From assembly GCA_030407315.1 (NCBI GenBank), contig JALQPE010003194.1, forward strand, positions 1-47,392: a stretch of DNA of 47,392 nucleotides, in the 5' to 3' direction. Below, piece after piece: positions 28,248-39,592 of the stretch. A program made the position numbers and the translations under genes. The DNA is from Asparagopsis taxiformis. Its lineage: Eukaryota > Rhodophyta > Florideophyceae > Bonnemaisoniales > Bonnemaisoniaceae. Position 1 is the first letter of the stretch. Each line of letters begins with the position of its first letter. Under the pieces are notes generated by a model. It saw nothing but the letters and a program-made list of their open reading frames with translations. It searched no databases and was not told the DNA's origin.

Positions 28248-28255
28248 TTTATATA
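28248..28255 (-). promoter_or_regulatory. TATA box of the Cys-rich protein gene
   Basis: TATATAAA on the minus strand, about 50 bp before the ATG at 28200. Confidence 0.5.
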
Positions 28256-28919
28256 GTTGCGCAAGTGTCAGTCGCGTTTGTCACTTACGTGGTGATCAAC
28301 TCGCGTCGTGTCGGACGGAGAAATCGGTCGGAAACATGCAATCGGTTATTTACAGTACGTGAACGGCGCTTATTGGTCGCGGCGTTTGTTGCGATAGGAG
28401 GAGCGGAGCGGAGCGTGTGTAAGGAGAAACCCTAGTCGATGATGCTTGGTTTGTTTGCTTGCGCATGCGTCATGCTTGTCTTGATGCACCGTTGCTTCCA
28501 CACCAGTGCGAGCCGTTGTCACGCCGTAGACTCGTACCCATGTCGTGTCTCAATCGATTCCAGTTGTTGCAACTCGCCGTGATCATTTTGTGCCATTCGT
28601 CACGCAGTGTGCACTCACGTCGCCGTGCCATCCATCCGACGCCACTTGTCCACTAGTGTATGGCTGCCGCGTCTCTATTCTCCGTACGTCAAGTACAGTG
28701 TCTGGACACGTATCGTCAACAAGCGCATGGACACAATGCGCACGCAAAACCTCCAGCTCGTCGTTTCGCCGCGTGCAAACGTTGCATGACGCCGACTGGC
28801 AGCACCTCATGCCATGGTATACATCTCCAAACACATCGCGTAAACATTTACCATGCTTTTCAGAAACACCAAAAGTCTATCAACTATCTCCAGCCGCGTC
28901 GCAACAACGGCAGCAGCTC

Positions 28920-29465
28920 AACTCGCGCATGCAAACCGCACACCTCCACAACGATCCCGTCGACGATATCCAGCAATGCAAAATAACTATGAATATTCAA
29001 CACACGCGACGCACTCCCAGCAATCCTTCTCAACACCGAATGATCCCGCAAACCAATCCCGACCGCGCAGATATCCCGTCATACAGGTATCGGAATCGTC
29101 TCGCAAACGGCACCGCATCACCCCGAAATTCGACCGTCCATCCCGATCAACACAATCTTATTCGCGTCCTCCACGCGCGCCCGCAGCTCCTGCCTGCAAA
29201 ACCCGAGTCCGCCCGCGATGAACACCACAAACTCCTCGAGCTGAAACTCGTCCGCGTGCATCGATCCCGACCCGTCCAGTGCGAAACACGTTCACCTTGC
29301 ACCCGTCCTGGATGACGACACGTTGGCGCAGTCCGCGCCCGACCAGTACCCCCGGAGCGGAACAGATTGGCAAAGTGGCTCCCGAGTGGCGCGCGGTGCA
29401 GCCCCGCGTCGCGCAGATGACCGCGCTGGCAGAGAGATGGCCAGCGCGTGGTGCAGCAGCTTCAT
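28920..29465 (-). pseudogene. Degenerate vWA-domain protein gene
   Basis: Read on the minus strand from an ATG at 29465 (MKLLHHALAISLPA, a signal-peptide-like start), blocks of the vWA family appear in shifting frames: GRGLRQRVV, FALDGSGSM with the metal-site DxSxS pattern, FVVFIAGGLGFC, EDANKIVLIG, AVGIGL and LLDIVDGIVVEVCG. At least three frame changes are needed. The roughly 50 residues between FIAG and GLGFC present in the intact paralogue are gone, as if deleted between two similar FIAG/FIAAG-coding stretches. The normal stop after VEVCG is also displaced. It lies 0.9 kb downstream of the intact copy at 30382-31113. Confidence 0.82.
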
Positions 29466-30381
29466 GGCTGCTGTTGATGCGTTGGATGGGGATAGATGGC
29501 TGTGTTGTGCTGCCCTGTTTGGTTAAATACCGCGTGCAATGGGAGCGGAGATGTGCTTTTGCATGTTGCCCGATTGCGTTTTGATGAGTGCCGCGTCATG
29601 TTTGTGATGGGGAGAAATGCTTCCTTTGCGTGGATAGCGAGTCTTGGTGCATCATTATGTGCCGCGCGTGCTTTCCTGATGAAAGAGCCCTGTTGTCGCG
29701 TGGATCTGGATGCCGGGGTGGTGAAACGATCCCGTTTTGTCAAATGTGTTTGGTGCACGTCATGTGCGTATGACGCTTCTTGTTCAGTTGGTGCACACGT
29801 TGGTCGGTATCTCTATCGATTATGCAGAAAGGCAAACTGCGCGCTGTAACAAACGCTGCGCAGATTGTTGCATGACAACGACAGCCATGTCGTCGATGGT
29901 TGTTTCAACGCGCCCCATGTAAATCACTGTCACCTTCTTCTACAAACGCATGCGTTATTTACACACAACTGTAATTGATCATAATCCAAATCTCTCGCTC
30001 ATCACTCCGTTCGATTTATCGCCACAACGCTAGAGCCCCCGACTTGGCCTCGCCGATTCCCTTCAAGCTATGATGCGCACCTGTGACAACACAATCTTAT
30101 TGGTCATCTATCCCACCCATGCCTCTGTACGCAATTCGAATCTCTCCGTCTTACATCATGCAATCGAGAAAAAGTCGCCGCGGTTTTACCCAACGATTAC
30201 AGCATCACTCTGCCAAGCTCTAGCGACCTCGCCGGATGACCGACACCCGCGCAAATTGTACTCTAGATTGTAACGTCCTCTTTTACTCGTATCACACTAT
30301 TGCAATCTCAAAATGACATAAAGATCCAACAGACATGAGCAACGTGTCCATTCGTCAAGTCTAAACTTGCGTTAAACTCGT
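29466..30381. other. No supported gene
   Basis: A plus-strand frame at 29496-29849 is Cys-rich in translation but lacks a signal peptide or family match. A TATTTAA at 29531-29522 (minus) may be the old promoter of the vWA pseudogene. Confidence 0.4.
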
Positions 30382-31113
30382 TTAACGAGTCTCGAATCCG
30401 CACACTTCAAACACAATCTGTCCAACGATATCCAACAATACAAACACATCGTCAATCGCAAGAACTCGATCTGGTGATCCAGTGATCTGCTCGAGAACCG
30501 TAATATCCTGAAACCCGATACCAATGGCACAAATGTCTCCATCATACATCTCACGGAATCTCTCCGCAATCGGAACAGGGTTTCCACCAAAGTTGGAGCG
30601 ACCATCTCCGAACAAGACAATCTTATTGGCGTCTTCCAGACGGCGACGCAGATCGCGGATACAGAACCCGAGTCCGGCAGCAATAAAGGTTCGAGATGCT
30701 CTGGGGCTCTCCAGGCCTTCGAGGGCCAACAGGAACGCATCGGCATCACTGGTGAGTCGGCTGATATCCTTATTTCCCAATCCGTATTGTGTGCCAGCAA
30801 ACGCATTCAAACCAGTTCCAGACATAATGGCAGTAACTAATTGAACAAATTCAACCACCAATTGATACTCATCAGCAGGAATGGAGGCGCTACCGTCCAA
30901 AGCAAAGCACACGTACACATTGCACCCGCCCATGTTCACGACGTCCTGTCGAAGTGAAGCAGCGATTCGAAGCATTTCCGGGGTTGCAAACAACGAGCCA
31001 TCGGGGAACAGGTTGACAAAGTTTGGCGCACCGGGTACCAAATTATTGGACGCTTGCGTTACAGCGATGAGAGAAAGAATGACAGACACAATCAGAGTTT
31101 GAAAATGCCTCAT
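30382..31113 (-). CDS. Secreted von Willebrand factor A-domain protein
   Basis: 243 residues from the ATG at 31113. The N-terminus (HFQTLIVSVILSLIAVTQA) is a signal peptide with likely cleavage near residue 21. A single vWA domain fills the rest: MIDAS motif FALDGSASI (Asp73, Ser75, Ser77), a Thr in RTFIAAGLG (about 143) and Asp in LFGDGRSN (about 170), all placed to bind a divalent metal, and hydrophobic strands ICAIGIGF and VLLDIVGQIVFEVCG. Such domains mediate metal-dependent protein or matrix binding outside the cell. No other domain or membrane anchor follows. TATAAATA lies about 100 bp upstream. It is the only intact member of a local family of three. Confidence 0.88.
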   Translation of the reverse strand: MRHFQTLIVSVILSLIAVTQASNNLVPGAPNFVNLFPDGSLFATPEMLRIAASLRQDVVNMGGCNVYVCFALDGSASIPADEYQLVVEFVQLVTAIMSGTGLNAFAGTQYGLGNKDISRLTSDADAFLLALEGLESPRASRTFIAAGLGFCIRDLRRRLEDANKIVLFGDGRSNFGGNPVPIAERFREMYDGDICAIGIGFQDITVLEQITGSPDRVLAIDDVFVLLDIVGQIVFEVCGFETR

Positions 31114-34100
31114 TTTGGGTTTCTGTGTTGTGGTTTGCTTGGGTTTGTTCGCGTGCGAGGTGCTAGTTGATACTGGATTTGTGTTTTCGCTTCCAACTGT
31201 TACTCCGCCAGTATTTATAAGGATTTGTCTAAAGGAGAATGACAACAGAATACCTGGCTAATAACAAGATTTCCGATGATAGCATACGAGTAAGGTGATG
31301 GGCGACATGTGCTTTCATGAATTCAAAAGCGCCATCGGGGAAAAGCCAACCTCAGTACCATTGCTACTTTCTTGCGGACATACAGAGTTTTGACATCATA
31401 CCATCGTTTATTGAAGCATTTGTTCTCAGACAAAACTTGATGAACAGGAGGCACATATCTTGTCACTTGCAAACAATAAAAAAGAACCTGCCCATGGGTC
31501 GCATGTCGAAACTCTCGCTGAGACGTGTTGTCCCCCCACACATAGCGTGTCAGAGCATACTCGCCCACAAATTCTTGCTCTACGCAGTATGCCAACCGAT
31601 CATGGCTTACCCAGTCTAATCTCACATGTCAGAAAACATGTCAGTTGCAAAATATGGACAGATGGAGATGGGGTCACCAAGTCTCGATACTTTGATAATC
31701 ACCGTTCACATGCTGCCGGACTGTCAAAGTGGAAAGAGTTGGTCTGTCTATGTATGATATTTCCTGGGGACATGATGTCACCCACAGATAGAACAACATC
31801 GATTTCTGTAATGATTCTGACAGAGAACGGCAAAAATTGCTCGCGTGAAGCACATTTGATAAGCAAAATGTGAAAGAGGCTACTCTCCCGCAGACAAGGG
31901 TGCACTCGCAAGTTTTACCGAAAGGAGTGAACGGTACAGCAATGTTGACACGCAAAACGTGGAAAAATAACATCAGGAAAGAAATTCAAGCTGTTTGGAC
32001 ATGTGGAATGGAGAGCACCACATTGTTGACGTGGGGCTGTCTTTAGCGTGATGAAACAGGTTCATCGGAGGTACAAATCTATCAGGTGTTGACTCGGTGG
32101 TTTCTGATGAACATGCTTCATGTCGAGCACAAACGCTCTGTCTTGTGCCCCACGTAGCAATTACCTAGCTGGCCGCTACAGAAAAGTTGAACAAAAGCAG
32201 AATCGTTCTGCACGCATTGCACCTTACTGTTCCCACTGAAGCCAGTGTCCAAATGAAGGGATGGAAGTGAAAAATATTGTTGACGTGGAGTGGAAGATAT
32301 GTCAATTTCTATATGTGTGGTCTGCTTTCTCGTGGATGCAATGTTCGCCCACGTATCAGGGTTCTTGCAAAGGAGGATTCCCCATACCCTACGATTGATG
32401 GCTGCAATAGGACAGAACCGCCGGCATATTATTCATCGCCTTGTTGCAAGCATTTCATGTACAAGTTGGGTCAGCAAAGACGTGGCAGTGAGATTGTCAT
32501 TCATTCGCTTAGCTCAAGAGGTGAGAACTCGTCATTTTATGTAAGCAGATATGATACCATATAATTTTTGCTGTCGACATGACTTGAACCGTATTGCCTT
32601 ACTTTTCTACTCTCTTGACGTACTGCTAGATATATTCTTATACCCAAAGCTTGAAAAGCGCCTCTCTGCGCAACTTTCCAAGACGAGCGGCAACACTTTG
32701 GTCGGCATACGCAACATACCGACACAGCCGGTGTCACACCGATACTTTTTCGGGGGCCGAAACAAACGCAATATTATATAGGATGCTTTCCTCCACACAC
32801 TCTTGCTTCGCCCTTCAGTATGTTACCAATTATCTACGGCTCAAGTTTGCTATTGCTACCAAAAAGCTGTTCATCCCTCTGAAAAACTTGCCTACCATAC
32901 ATACTTGCACGCACCGTACTGTATTCCGGAATCTCCGGTTAGCCAGTCGGAATTGAGTGACGAGGATTGATTATTGCTGCCTTGAAGAGCATTGCCAGCT
33001 CCAACACGAGAGTGCCATATGATTATTTATTCCAGTTTGTAAAGCCACATACGGTATATCGGGGATGCAGATTGTTGAATTGAGAATGTCACATACGTTG
33101 ACGTAAGTATGATGACTATGATGCTGTGATTGAAAGATTACACCAGTGCAAATTCTTGCACAAGTTGTAGTCGCAACGGTACAAGGATGACGAAGAATCT
33201 CATGTTGTGAAGTGCAATTGATGATTGAACAACAGATATGCGAAACGCCTTTTCAGACTAGAGGCGCTCAAATTCTATAACGCCAATGTTGATATTTCGG
33301 CATGATGTTCTACGGAACTCAAAGCACACACGTAAGAGGATTATACAATAACGCATCCTGGCTGGTGGCTTGTGAACACGCCTACTGTAAGGGACATGCT
33401 GTCGCCGCTTCTACTGGCATTGTTAGTTACATGTTGCTTACGCACTACTTTCGCATCCAAGGCTACAGAGGGCTGAACCTGCTAGTCCAATCATTTCTTT
33501 CATGACTGCTGTATGTTAACAATCTCTAGAGAGCCAATCGCCCCGCACAGGTTAATTCGCCACGACTTGTTAAATTCGTTACGCAGTATTTTTCTCCTTT
33601 ACACACACACAAGACAAGGCACCACATTCAACCCTCAATTCACTTTCAAATTCTCGTCTCAAGAGCTCGTTCCGGGTAACTGTTGAGGGGTTTGCAGCCG
33701 GCTGGAATGACAGGATTGTCGTATCGTACATCGTCCTGGAGTCAATACTCCGAAGCCAACTTGCGAGTACCAACAAATTTAGTTCCATAGCGCCGAGCCA
33801 ACGCATGAAAACCATTGGAGCACACTGCATCAGCACATTCTACCAGACGTATGGTCCTCTTCGGATGTCTGCGATGGATTGGTTTTCGACGCTATTTCTG
33901 GCCTACTTCTAGCCACATGTTCCACCAAAGCGTGGAAGGCATCAGAATAGAGCGGTCCTTGGACTCAACCAGGCACGGAAAGCGAGATTTGTGGCAGCGT
34001 TTGCTGCCATGGCTGGAATTATTATCCATGAGAAAAACGGGATATATTAGGAACTGGAAGCAGGGTGTAAGACGCGGCACTAACTATGAGATACAATGGG

Positions 34101-35124
34101 TTTGTCTAAGGAACCAGCAGTGCGTGGAATTAGTTGCTAGGGGCAAAGTGTTTTCAAGGTCCCTTCCTGAACTATGCCTTCTGGACAAGGGATATACCAC
34201 AGCGACTGCAAGTTGAGCATAATATTTTCAAAGAATAGCTTCTCCCACCGTTGGCGTCACAACAAGCATAGCAGCTGGGTACAATCCGAAGCTAGTTTCG
34301 AAAGCGGTCACGAATTGCAAAGCGCTAGACAGCTTTAGGACAATTTGTTAGAAACGTAGATACCAAAGGCAGAAGAGCTACAATGACTTCATCATGCTGA
34401 TGGGACTTTCACGAGTTGTCGACATCTTGTCGGACTAAATTGAGTCGACCAACAGTCGCGGCTGCTCGAGCTGTTGTCCTCGCATTATTCTGTCCTGGAA
34501 AATTCGTGGGAAGGACACTAAGGGTGTTGTCTGAAACCGTGACGCTGCAGATTACAAGGTATAATTGACCCGTGGAACAAACCCCCACGCTTACGCGTCG
34601 ACGTAGAGGGTTTCGGAATGGCCGCTGGCGTTGCACATGGACTATACATCCAGATTGAACGAATTGTCCGTCACAGATAGAACGGGCGAGGGGGATGGAA
34701 AGATATCGTGAGAACTGCCGGTTGCGGAATATGTGGCGGCGCCTTTTTCTGCTGAGAATGAAATCTTCCAAAAGGAAACTATTTTAAAATAAGAAAATAT
34801 TATAAAACTATTTTGAGGATTTTGTTTATTGCCGATCCCAATATGTCTGAAAATTTTAAGAACAAGTTTAAAACTGCAGTATTTCCATGCTTTTTCATAC
34901 ACTCTCTGATCCGGGAGCTGTCAGAGAAAGTGGATCCTCGTCCACTTATTCAAGGGTGTAAAAATGATATTGTGTTTGTAAGTCTGTCAGAGTTGCTGAT
35001 GTCACGATGGTGGTTCGGGCAGATGTGTTTTCTTAGAAATGTGAAGGAGAACTGCTCGCTCGATGGTGACTATTCTGGTCCGATAGTGTCATGACGGAAA
35101 CAAGGGTCTTCAGCACTTCGCACG
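31114..35124. other. Long stretch without a supported gene
   Basis: A vWA promoter lies at the left edge. Open frames at 31323-31625 (minus), 33815-34216 (plus) and 34409-34771 (minus) have no recognisable domain, signal peptide or promoter. Nothing suggests an RNA gene. The stretch looks like decayed intergenic DNA into which the Mutator-like element inserted. Confidence 0.4.
31212..31219 (-). promoter_or_regulatory. TATA box of the intact vWA gene
   Basis: TATAAATA on the minus strand, about 100 bp before the ATG at 31113. Confidence 0.55.
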
Positions 35125-35132
35125 ACGGATTT
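35125..35132. repeat. Target-site duplication of the Mutator-like element, left
   Basis: ACGGATTT, repeated exactly at 39585-39592. Confidence 0.85.
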
Positions 35133-36017
35133 ACTAGACTTTATTCGCCAGAGGATATTACACATACTGATTTGGGCGTGACTGGGAGGTAGCGCGGGGC
35201 GAGTGGACAGGTGTTGTTAGAATTCAGTACGCACTTGAAACTCTGCTTCCAGTGTACTGGGATAGTGTACGAAATCCTGGGAAATATTTTGGTATGCAAA
35301 CTTGGAATGTGCCAGCGAGCCGCCGCCGCCGCCGAAGAGGAACCAGGTTTTATCATACCGGCGACATTTAGAAACAGCTGGACATTCAAACTCCGGATCA
35401 CACATAACACCGCCTCACAATTGTACCTCGCTCCCGCCTGCGCTGTGTGCATCACAGCATCACGCCGCCTCCCACTTGCACACGCACGCCGCCTCGCAGC
35501 TGTACCTCGCCCCCGCCCTGTACATCACAGCTTCAAGACGCCTCACAGTTGTAACTCACCGCCGCCTGCGCTGTGTGCACCGAAGCTTCACACCGCCTCC
35601 CACTTGCACACAGCCTCGCAGCTATACCTCGCTCCCGCCTGCACTGTGTGCATAACAGATTCACACCGCCTCCCACTTGCACACGCACACCGCCTCGCAG
35701 CTGTACCTCGCCCCCGCCCTGTACATCACAGCTTCACACCGCCTCTCACTTGCACACAGCCTCGCAGCTTTACCTCGCCCCCGCCTGCACTGTGTGCATC
35801 ACAGCGTCACGCCGCCTCCCAATTCCACACCGCCACGCAGTTGTACGCTGCGCCCCGCCTGTCTATCTGAACCTGCCAAACACCAAGCGCACTCAGCCTG
35901 CAACACTGCTCATCCCTTGTGTCGCACCACACCTACCAACCACCTGCACCGACTGTGGTTCGCTCTGTGCTGACAAACGGCAAAGCGTAAACTGGCTGGA
36001 AACGTTCTTGGCCGCGT
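35133..36017 (+). repeat. Left TIR of the Mutator-like element with internal satellite
   Basis: Begins ACTAGACTTTATTCGCC and pairs with 38700-39584 inverted. Positions about 35400-35870 hold seven degenerate copies of a unit containing TGTACCTCGCCCCCGCC, spaced 49-79 bp. A GCC run lies near 35320-35335. Open frames through this array are repetitive by-products and I do not call them genes. Confidence 0.92.
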
Positions 36018-36094
36018 GTGTCGCCTTCCACCTGCACACTATCTAAGAATATTGGCTGTTTAATTGGGAGGTGTACTCAGTTGTTTTTTTGGTT

Positions 36095-38590
36095 ATGGGT
36101 GAGTTGGCTAAAGCTTCGAACATAGGTACAAGCAATCCAGGCGAATGGAACTGGAAAATACTGTTTCGGACATACTTCCCATCGGACTTCCCCTTGGTTT
36201 GCGAAGTAAACTATTTGTTTACATATCTGTTTGAGGTTGAATCAAATGTTAGTGCATTTGTGGAACAAGTGTTTGAGGAAGAGGAATACGTCATAGATGA
36301 GAACGTGTTCAGTGCTGTTGCATCTCACATGTTTGGGAATGGTGAACAGCGTAGCTTACAATACTGCCGTGCCCTCTGCTTATCGCGATGCTCCAAGTGT
36401 CTGAAATTTAAAGGGATGTATACTTTTTACGTCCAGAACAAGTCTAGTTGCAGTTTAGTCTGCAATACATGCAGAAATGATATCTGCAATGACCAATCAC
36501 CATCCAAAATTTATGCCAAGTATTACATAGATTTTGTGGATGCAAAAAGTTCATTTCTTAGGCGATCCCATGAGACCAATGCTGCAGCTGCAACTGCGAT
36601 GAAGTTCTCGCTTGAGTGCAGGTATGAAAGCTGGATGATTGATATGCCCCCTGCAGCAGGTACATCATCGGATCGCTACGTTTTGGAGCGCCAGTTCTGC
36701 GATATGATTGGTGCTACTGAGAGTTACAGATATGCCAGAAACGGCGGGTCAATGTCGAACTCGCAGTTTATGTGCTCCCAGAGATCACGGAAAAGGCCCC
36801 AGTCATCCAATAAACGGCAAAAAGAGTCTTCGAAGCAGTACAATTGCGGAGGCTCGATAAGTTTCTCATACTCTGGTAAAGCAAAACTGAGTATTACTGT
36901 GAAACACGCGGTGATGCATGAAAGATGCGAGACAAAAATGGCGCTATCTGTACCTGCCATATCAAGAGTGTCACAACTTACGGAATCTGGACTTGCTCCG
37001 TTCCAGATATGCACTATCTTACGAAAAGAGTTCGCCACTCCATTCCAATACAATAACGTCTATTATTGCTGGCTGGAAAGCATTGGAAGCATGTTTAAAC
37101 GTGGGAAAGATTCCAAACTTTCTGCCGATCAATTTCTGATCGACAGTAAGGAATTTCAAACGATTTGGGAACAGAAAGAACCTTACGGTACTGGTTTTCT
37201 AACAAATCTCGGCAAGCAACTGTCAGCAAAGGTACCTATCCGGGAGGTATTTATTGATTCAACTTATAAAACGAACAAAGAAAAGCTAGAATTGTTTGCT
37301 TTGATCGGTTCAGTAATGGGGACAGGGTTCCCGCTGGCATATATGTTACTGGAGAGCAGTTCAACAACTTTTTCAGATTGTCCAACGCGGCAGCAATCTA
37401 TTTGTTTATTCCTTTCCTCTGTAAGAGCCTTTCTGCCATCTTTAAAACCCTCCTTTTTCTTCTCCGACAAAGACAAGAGGCAACTAAACGCCATTTCCAC
37501 ATCTTTCAAGATGAACGCATCTATCTGCCTTTGGCACATGAAGCGGGCGATAAAACGGAAGCTAAAGCAGCTCCAATCTACAGGAACTTTGAATTATGAT
37601 CCCGATCGCGAGAATGCGATACTGTCAGTTATCGATCGGCACTATCACATGCACCCATTTTTCATGCCAAGCCTGAAGTTTGATACCATGCAAAAAATAG
37701 CAATTGAAGAGCTTTTTGGTTTGTTGAAACTACCAGCAGAGAAGAGCATACTAGACTATCTCTATGAGCATTGGTACAGTGGAAAGACTTTTTTCCTTTG
37801 AGGACGGCGTACTGAGGGAGAAATTGCTCTGAGTAAGACTACAATGAAAGTGGAAGCTCATTGGTCCATGCTGAAACGACTATATTTACTGCCGTACAAT
37901 AGGCCCAGAGTAGACTTGCTATTGTATGTACTCGAAAATCAGATCATGCCGAAGTTTACCATGGAATATGTGTTACTCGAATCGGGGTCGAAGAAGCCAA
38001 ATTGGTGGAAAAGCTTTTCTGCAGAATGGAGGCAGTTGCAGTCCCGTACGAGCTCTGGAGCTTACGTTGCAAGATCAGGAGACTGGCTGTGCACATGTCA
38101 GTACTTCATTCGAAGCTCTAACTTCGTTTGCAAGCATGTAATTGCCGGGAAGCCTCTTCCGGCATATCGAGATATTATCCGCCGAAGGTCACCACCCTTC
38201 ATTTCTATCCAGCGCATAGAAGGGCAACTGATTGCCAATTATGACTGTTTTTTTAGTCCTAATTAATTGATACTGGGGCAGCAAGACTATTCATCATTGC
38301 ATAATGGCGATGCACACATCTCAGAGTGTGATTTTGATGCTCCGACACAGATTCAATCTGCTATGGTTAGATCAGACCAACTGATGGCACGTGTTGATGA
38401 AATTACCAAATTTTTGAGTGAACATGCCACAGAGCTTTCGAAATACGAAAACGGTTTACCACAACTCGATTACCTTGTGAACAATATACTGCAACGTGTC
38501 CAGCGATACAAAACTTCAGTGCTAGAAGCCACTTCACAGCGGACCATTCAGCGAACCTGGGCAAACCCAGACGTACTTTTCCTCCCATGA
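36095..38590 (+). pseudogene. MULE transposase with two in-frame stop codons
   Basis: One frame from the ATG at 36095 to 38590 (831 codons) is broken only by TGA at 37799 and TAA at 38264. Residue numbers from that ATG: a Cys/His DNA-binding-like segment (YNCGGS to VKHAVMHERC, about 250-285); MULE core with Asp about 388 in VFIDSTYK, Asp about 458 in FFSDKDKR, the CLWHMK signature about 478-483; and the third acidic residue in MKVEAHWSMLKR (about 587), which lies after the TGA. A SWIM zinc finger CTC-x10-CKH follows at 38090-38137. The second stop precedes a C-terminal tail of about 107 codons. No frameshift is present. The product is inactive unless the first stop is read through. Confidence 0.88.
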
Positions 38591-38699
38591 AATAAATCAA
38601 GAATATTAAGTCCATCCCGATTTAATCATCAGCCCAAAACCATTGCCTGTTTGTCCCTAAGTGCCCTTCTCGCGGGTGAAGAACTTTCCCGTCCGATAT

Positions 38700-39584
38700 A
38701 CGCGGCCAAGAACGTTTCCAGCCAGTTTACGCTTTGCCGTTTGTCAGCACAGAGCGAACCACAGTCGGTGCAGGTGGTTGGTAGGTGTGGTGCGACACAA
38801 GGGATGAGCAGTGTTGCAGGCTGAGTGCGCTTGGTGTTTGGCAGGTTCAGATAGACAGGCGGGGCGCAGCGTACAACTGCGTGGCGGTGTGGAATTGGGA
38901 GGCGGCGTGACGCTGTGATGCACACAGTGCAGGCGGGGGCGAGGTAAAGCTGCGAGGCTGTGTGCAAGTGAGAGGCGGTGTGAAGCTGTGATGTACAGGG
39001 CGGGGGCGAGGTACAGCTGCGAGGCGGCGTGCGTGTGCAAGTGGGAGGCGGTGTGAATCTGTTATGCACACAGTGCAGGCGGCGGCGAGGTATAGCTGCG
39101 AGGCTGTGTGCAAGTGGGAGGCGGTGTGAAGCTTCGGTGCACACAGCGCAGGCGGCGGTGAGTTACAACTGTGAGGCGTCTTGAAGCTGTGATGTACAGG
39201 GCGGGGGCGAGGTACAGCTGCGAGGCGGTGTGCGTGTGCAAGTGGGAGGCGGCGTGATGCTGTGATGCACACAGCGCAGGCGGGAGCGAGGTACAATTGT
39301 GAGGCGGTGTTATGTGTGATCCGGAGTTTGAATGTCCAGCTGTTTCTAAATGTCGCCGGTATGATAAAACCTGGTTCCTCTTCGGCGGCGGCGGCGGCTC
39401 GCTGGCACATTCCAAGTTTGCATACCAAAATATTTCCCAGGATTTCGTACACTATCCCAGTACACTGGAAGCAGAGTTTCAAGTGCGTACTGAATTCTAA
39501 CAACACCTGTCCACTCGCCCCGCGCTACCTCCCAGTCACGCCCAAATCAGTATGTGTAATATCCTCTGGCGAATAAAGTCTAGT
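38700..39584 (-). repeat. Right TIR of the Mutator-like element
   Basis: Reverse complement of 35133-36017 with the same length and only a handful of base differences, including the satellite-like array at about 38850-39310. Confidence 0.92.
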
Positions 39585-39592
39585 ACGGATTT
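39585..39592. repeat. Target-site duplication of the Mutator-like element, right
   Basis: ACGGATTT, matching 35125-35132. Confidence 0.85.

Larger units (their letters stand above)
35133..39584 (+). mobile_element. Mutator-like (MULE) DNA transposon with 885-bp TIRs
   Basis: The element is 4.45 kb with terminal inverted repeats of 885 bp each that differ at only a few positions, bordered by an 8-bp duplication (ACGGATTT). Between the TIRs is one transposase gene on the plus strand. The 8-bp duplication is slightly shorter than the 9 bp usual for MULEs, but the transposase is of MULE type (DDE core plus SWIM finger). Near-identical TIRs suggest recent movement or gene conversion, yet the transposase carries two in-frame stops. 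Confidence 0.93.

Noticed and set aside
33815..34771. Possible transposase or gene remnant in overlapping frames
   Set aside because: No catalytic motif, terminal repeat or consistent frame could be found.
35211..36046. Repetitive open frames in the left TIR (and mirrored in the right TIR)
   Set aside because: They run through a tandem array in several frames and translate to degenerate repeats; array periodicity explains their openness.
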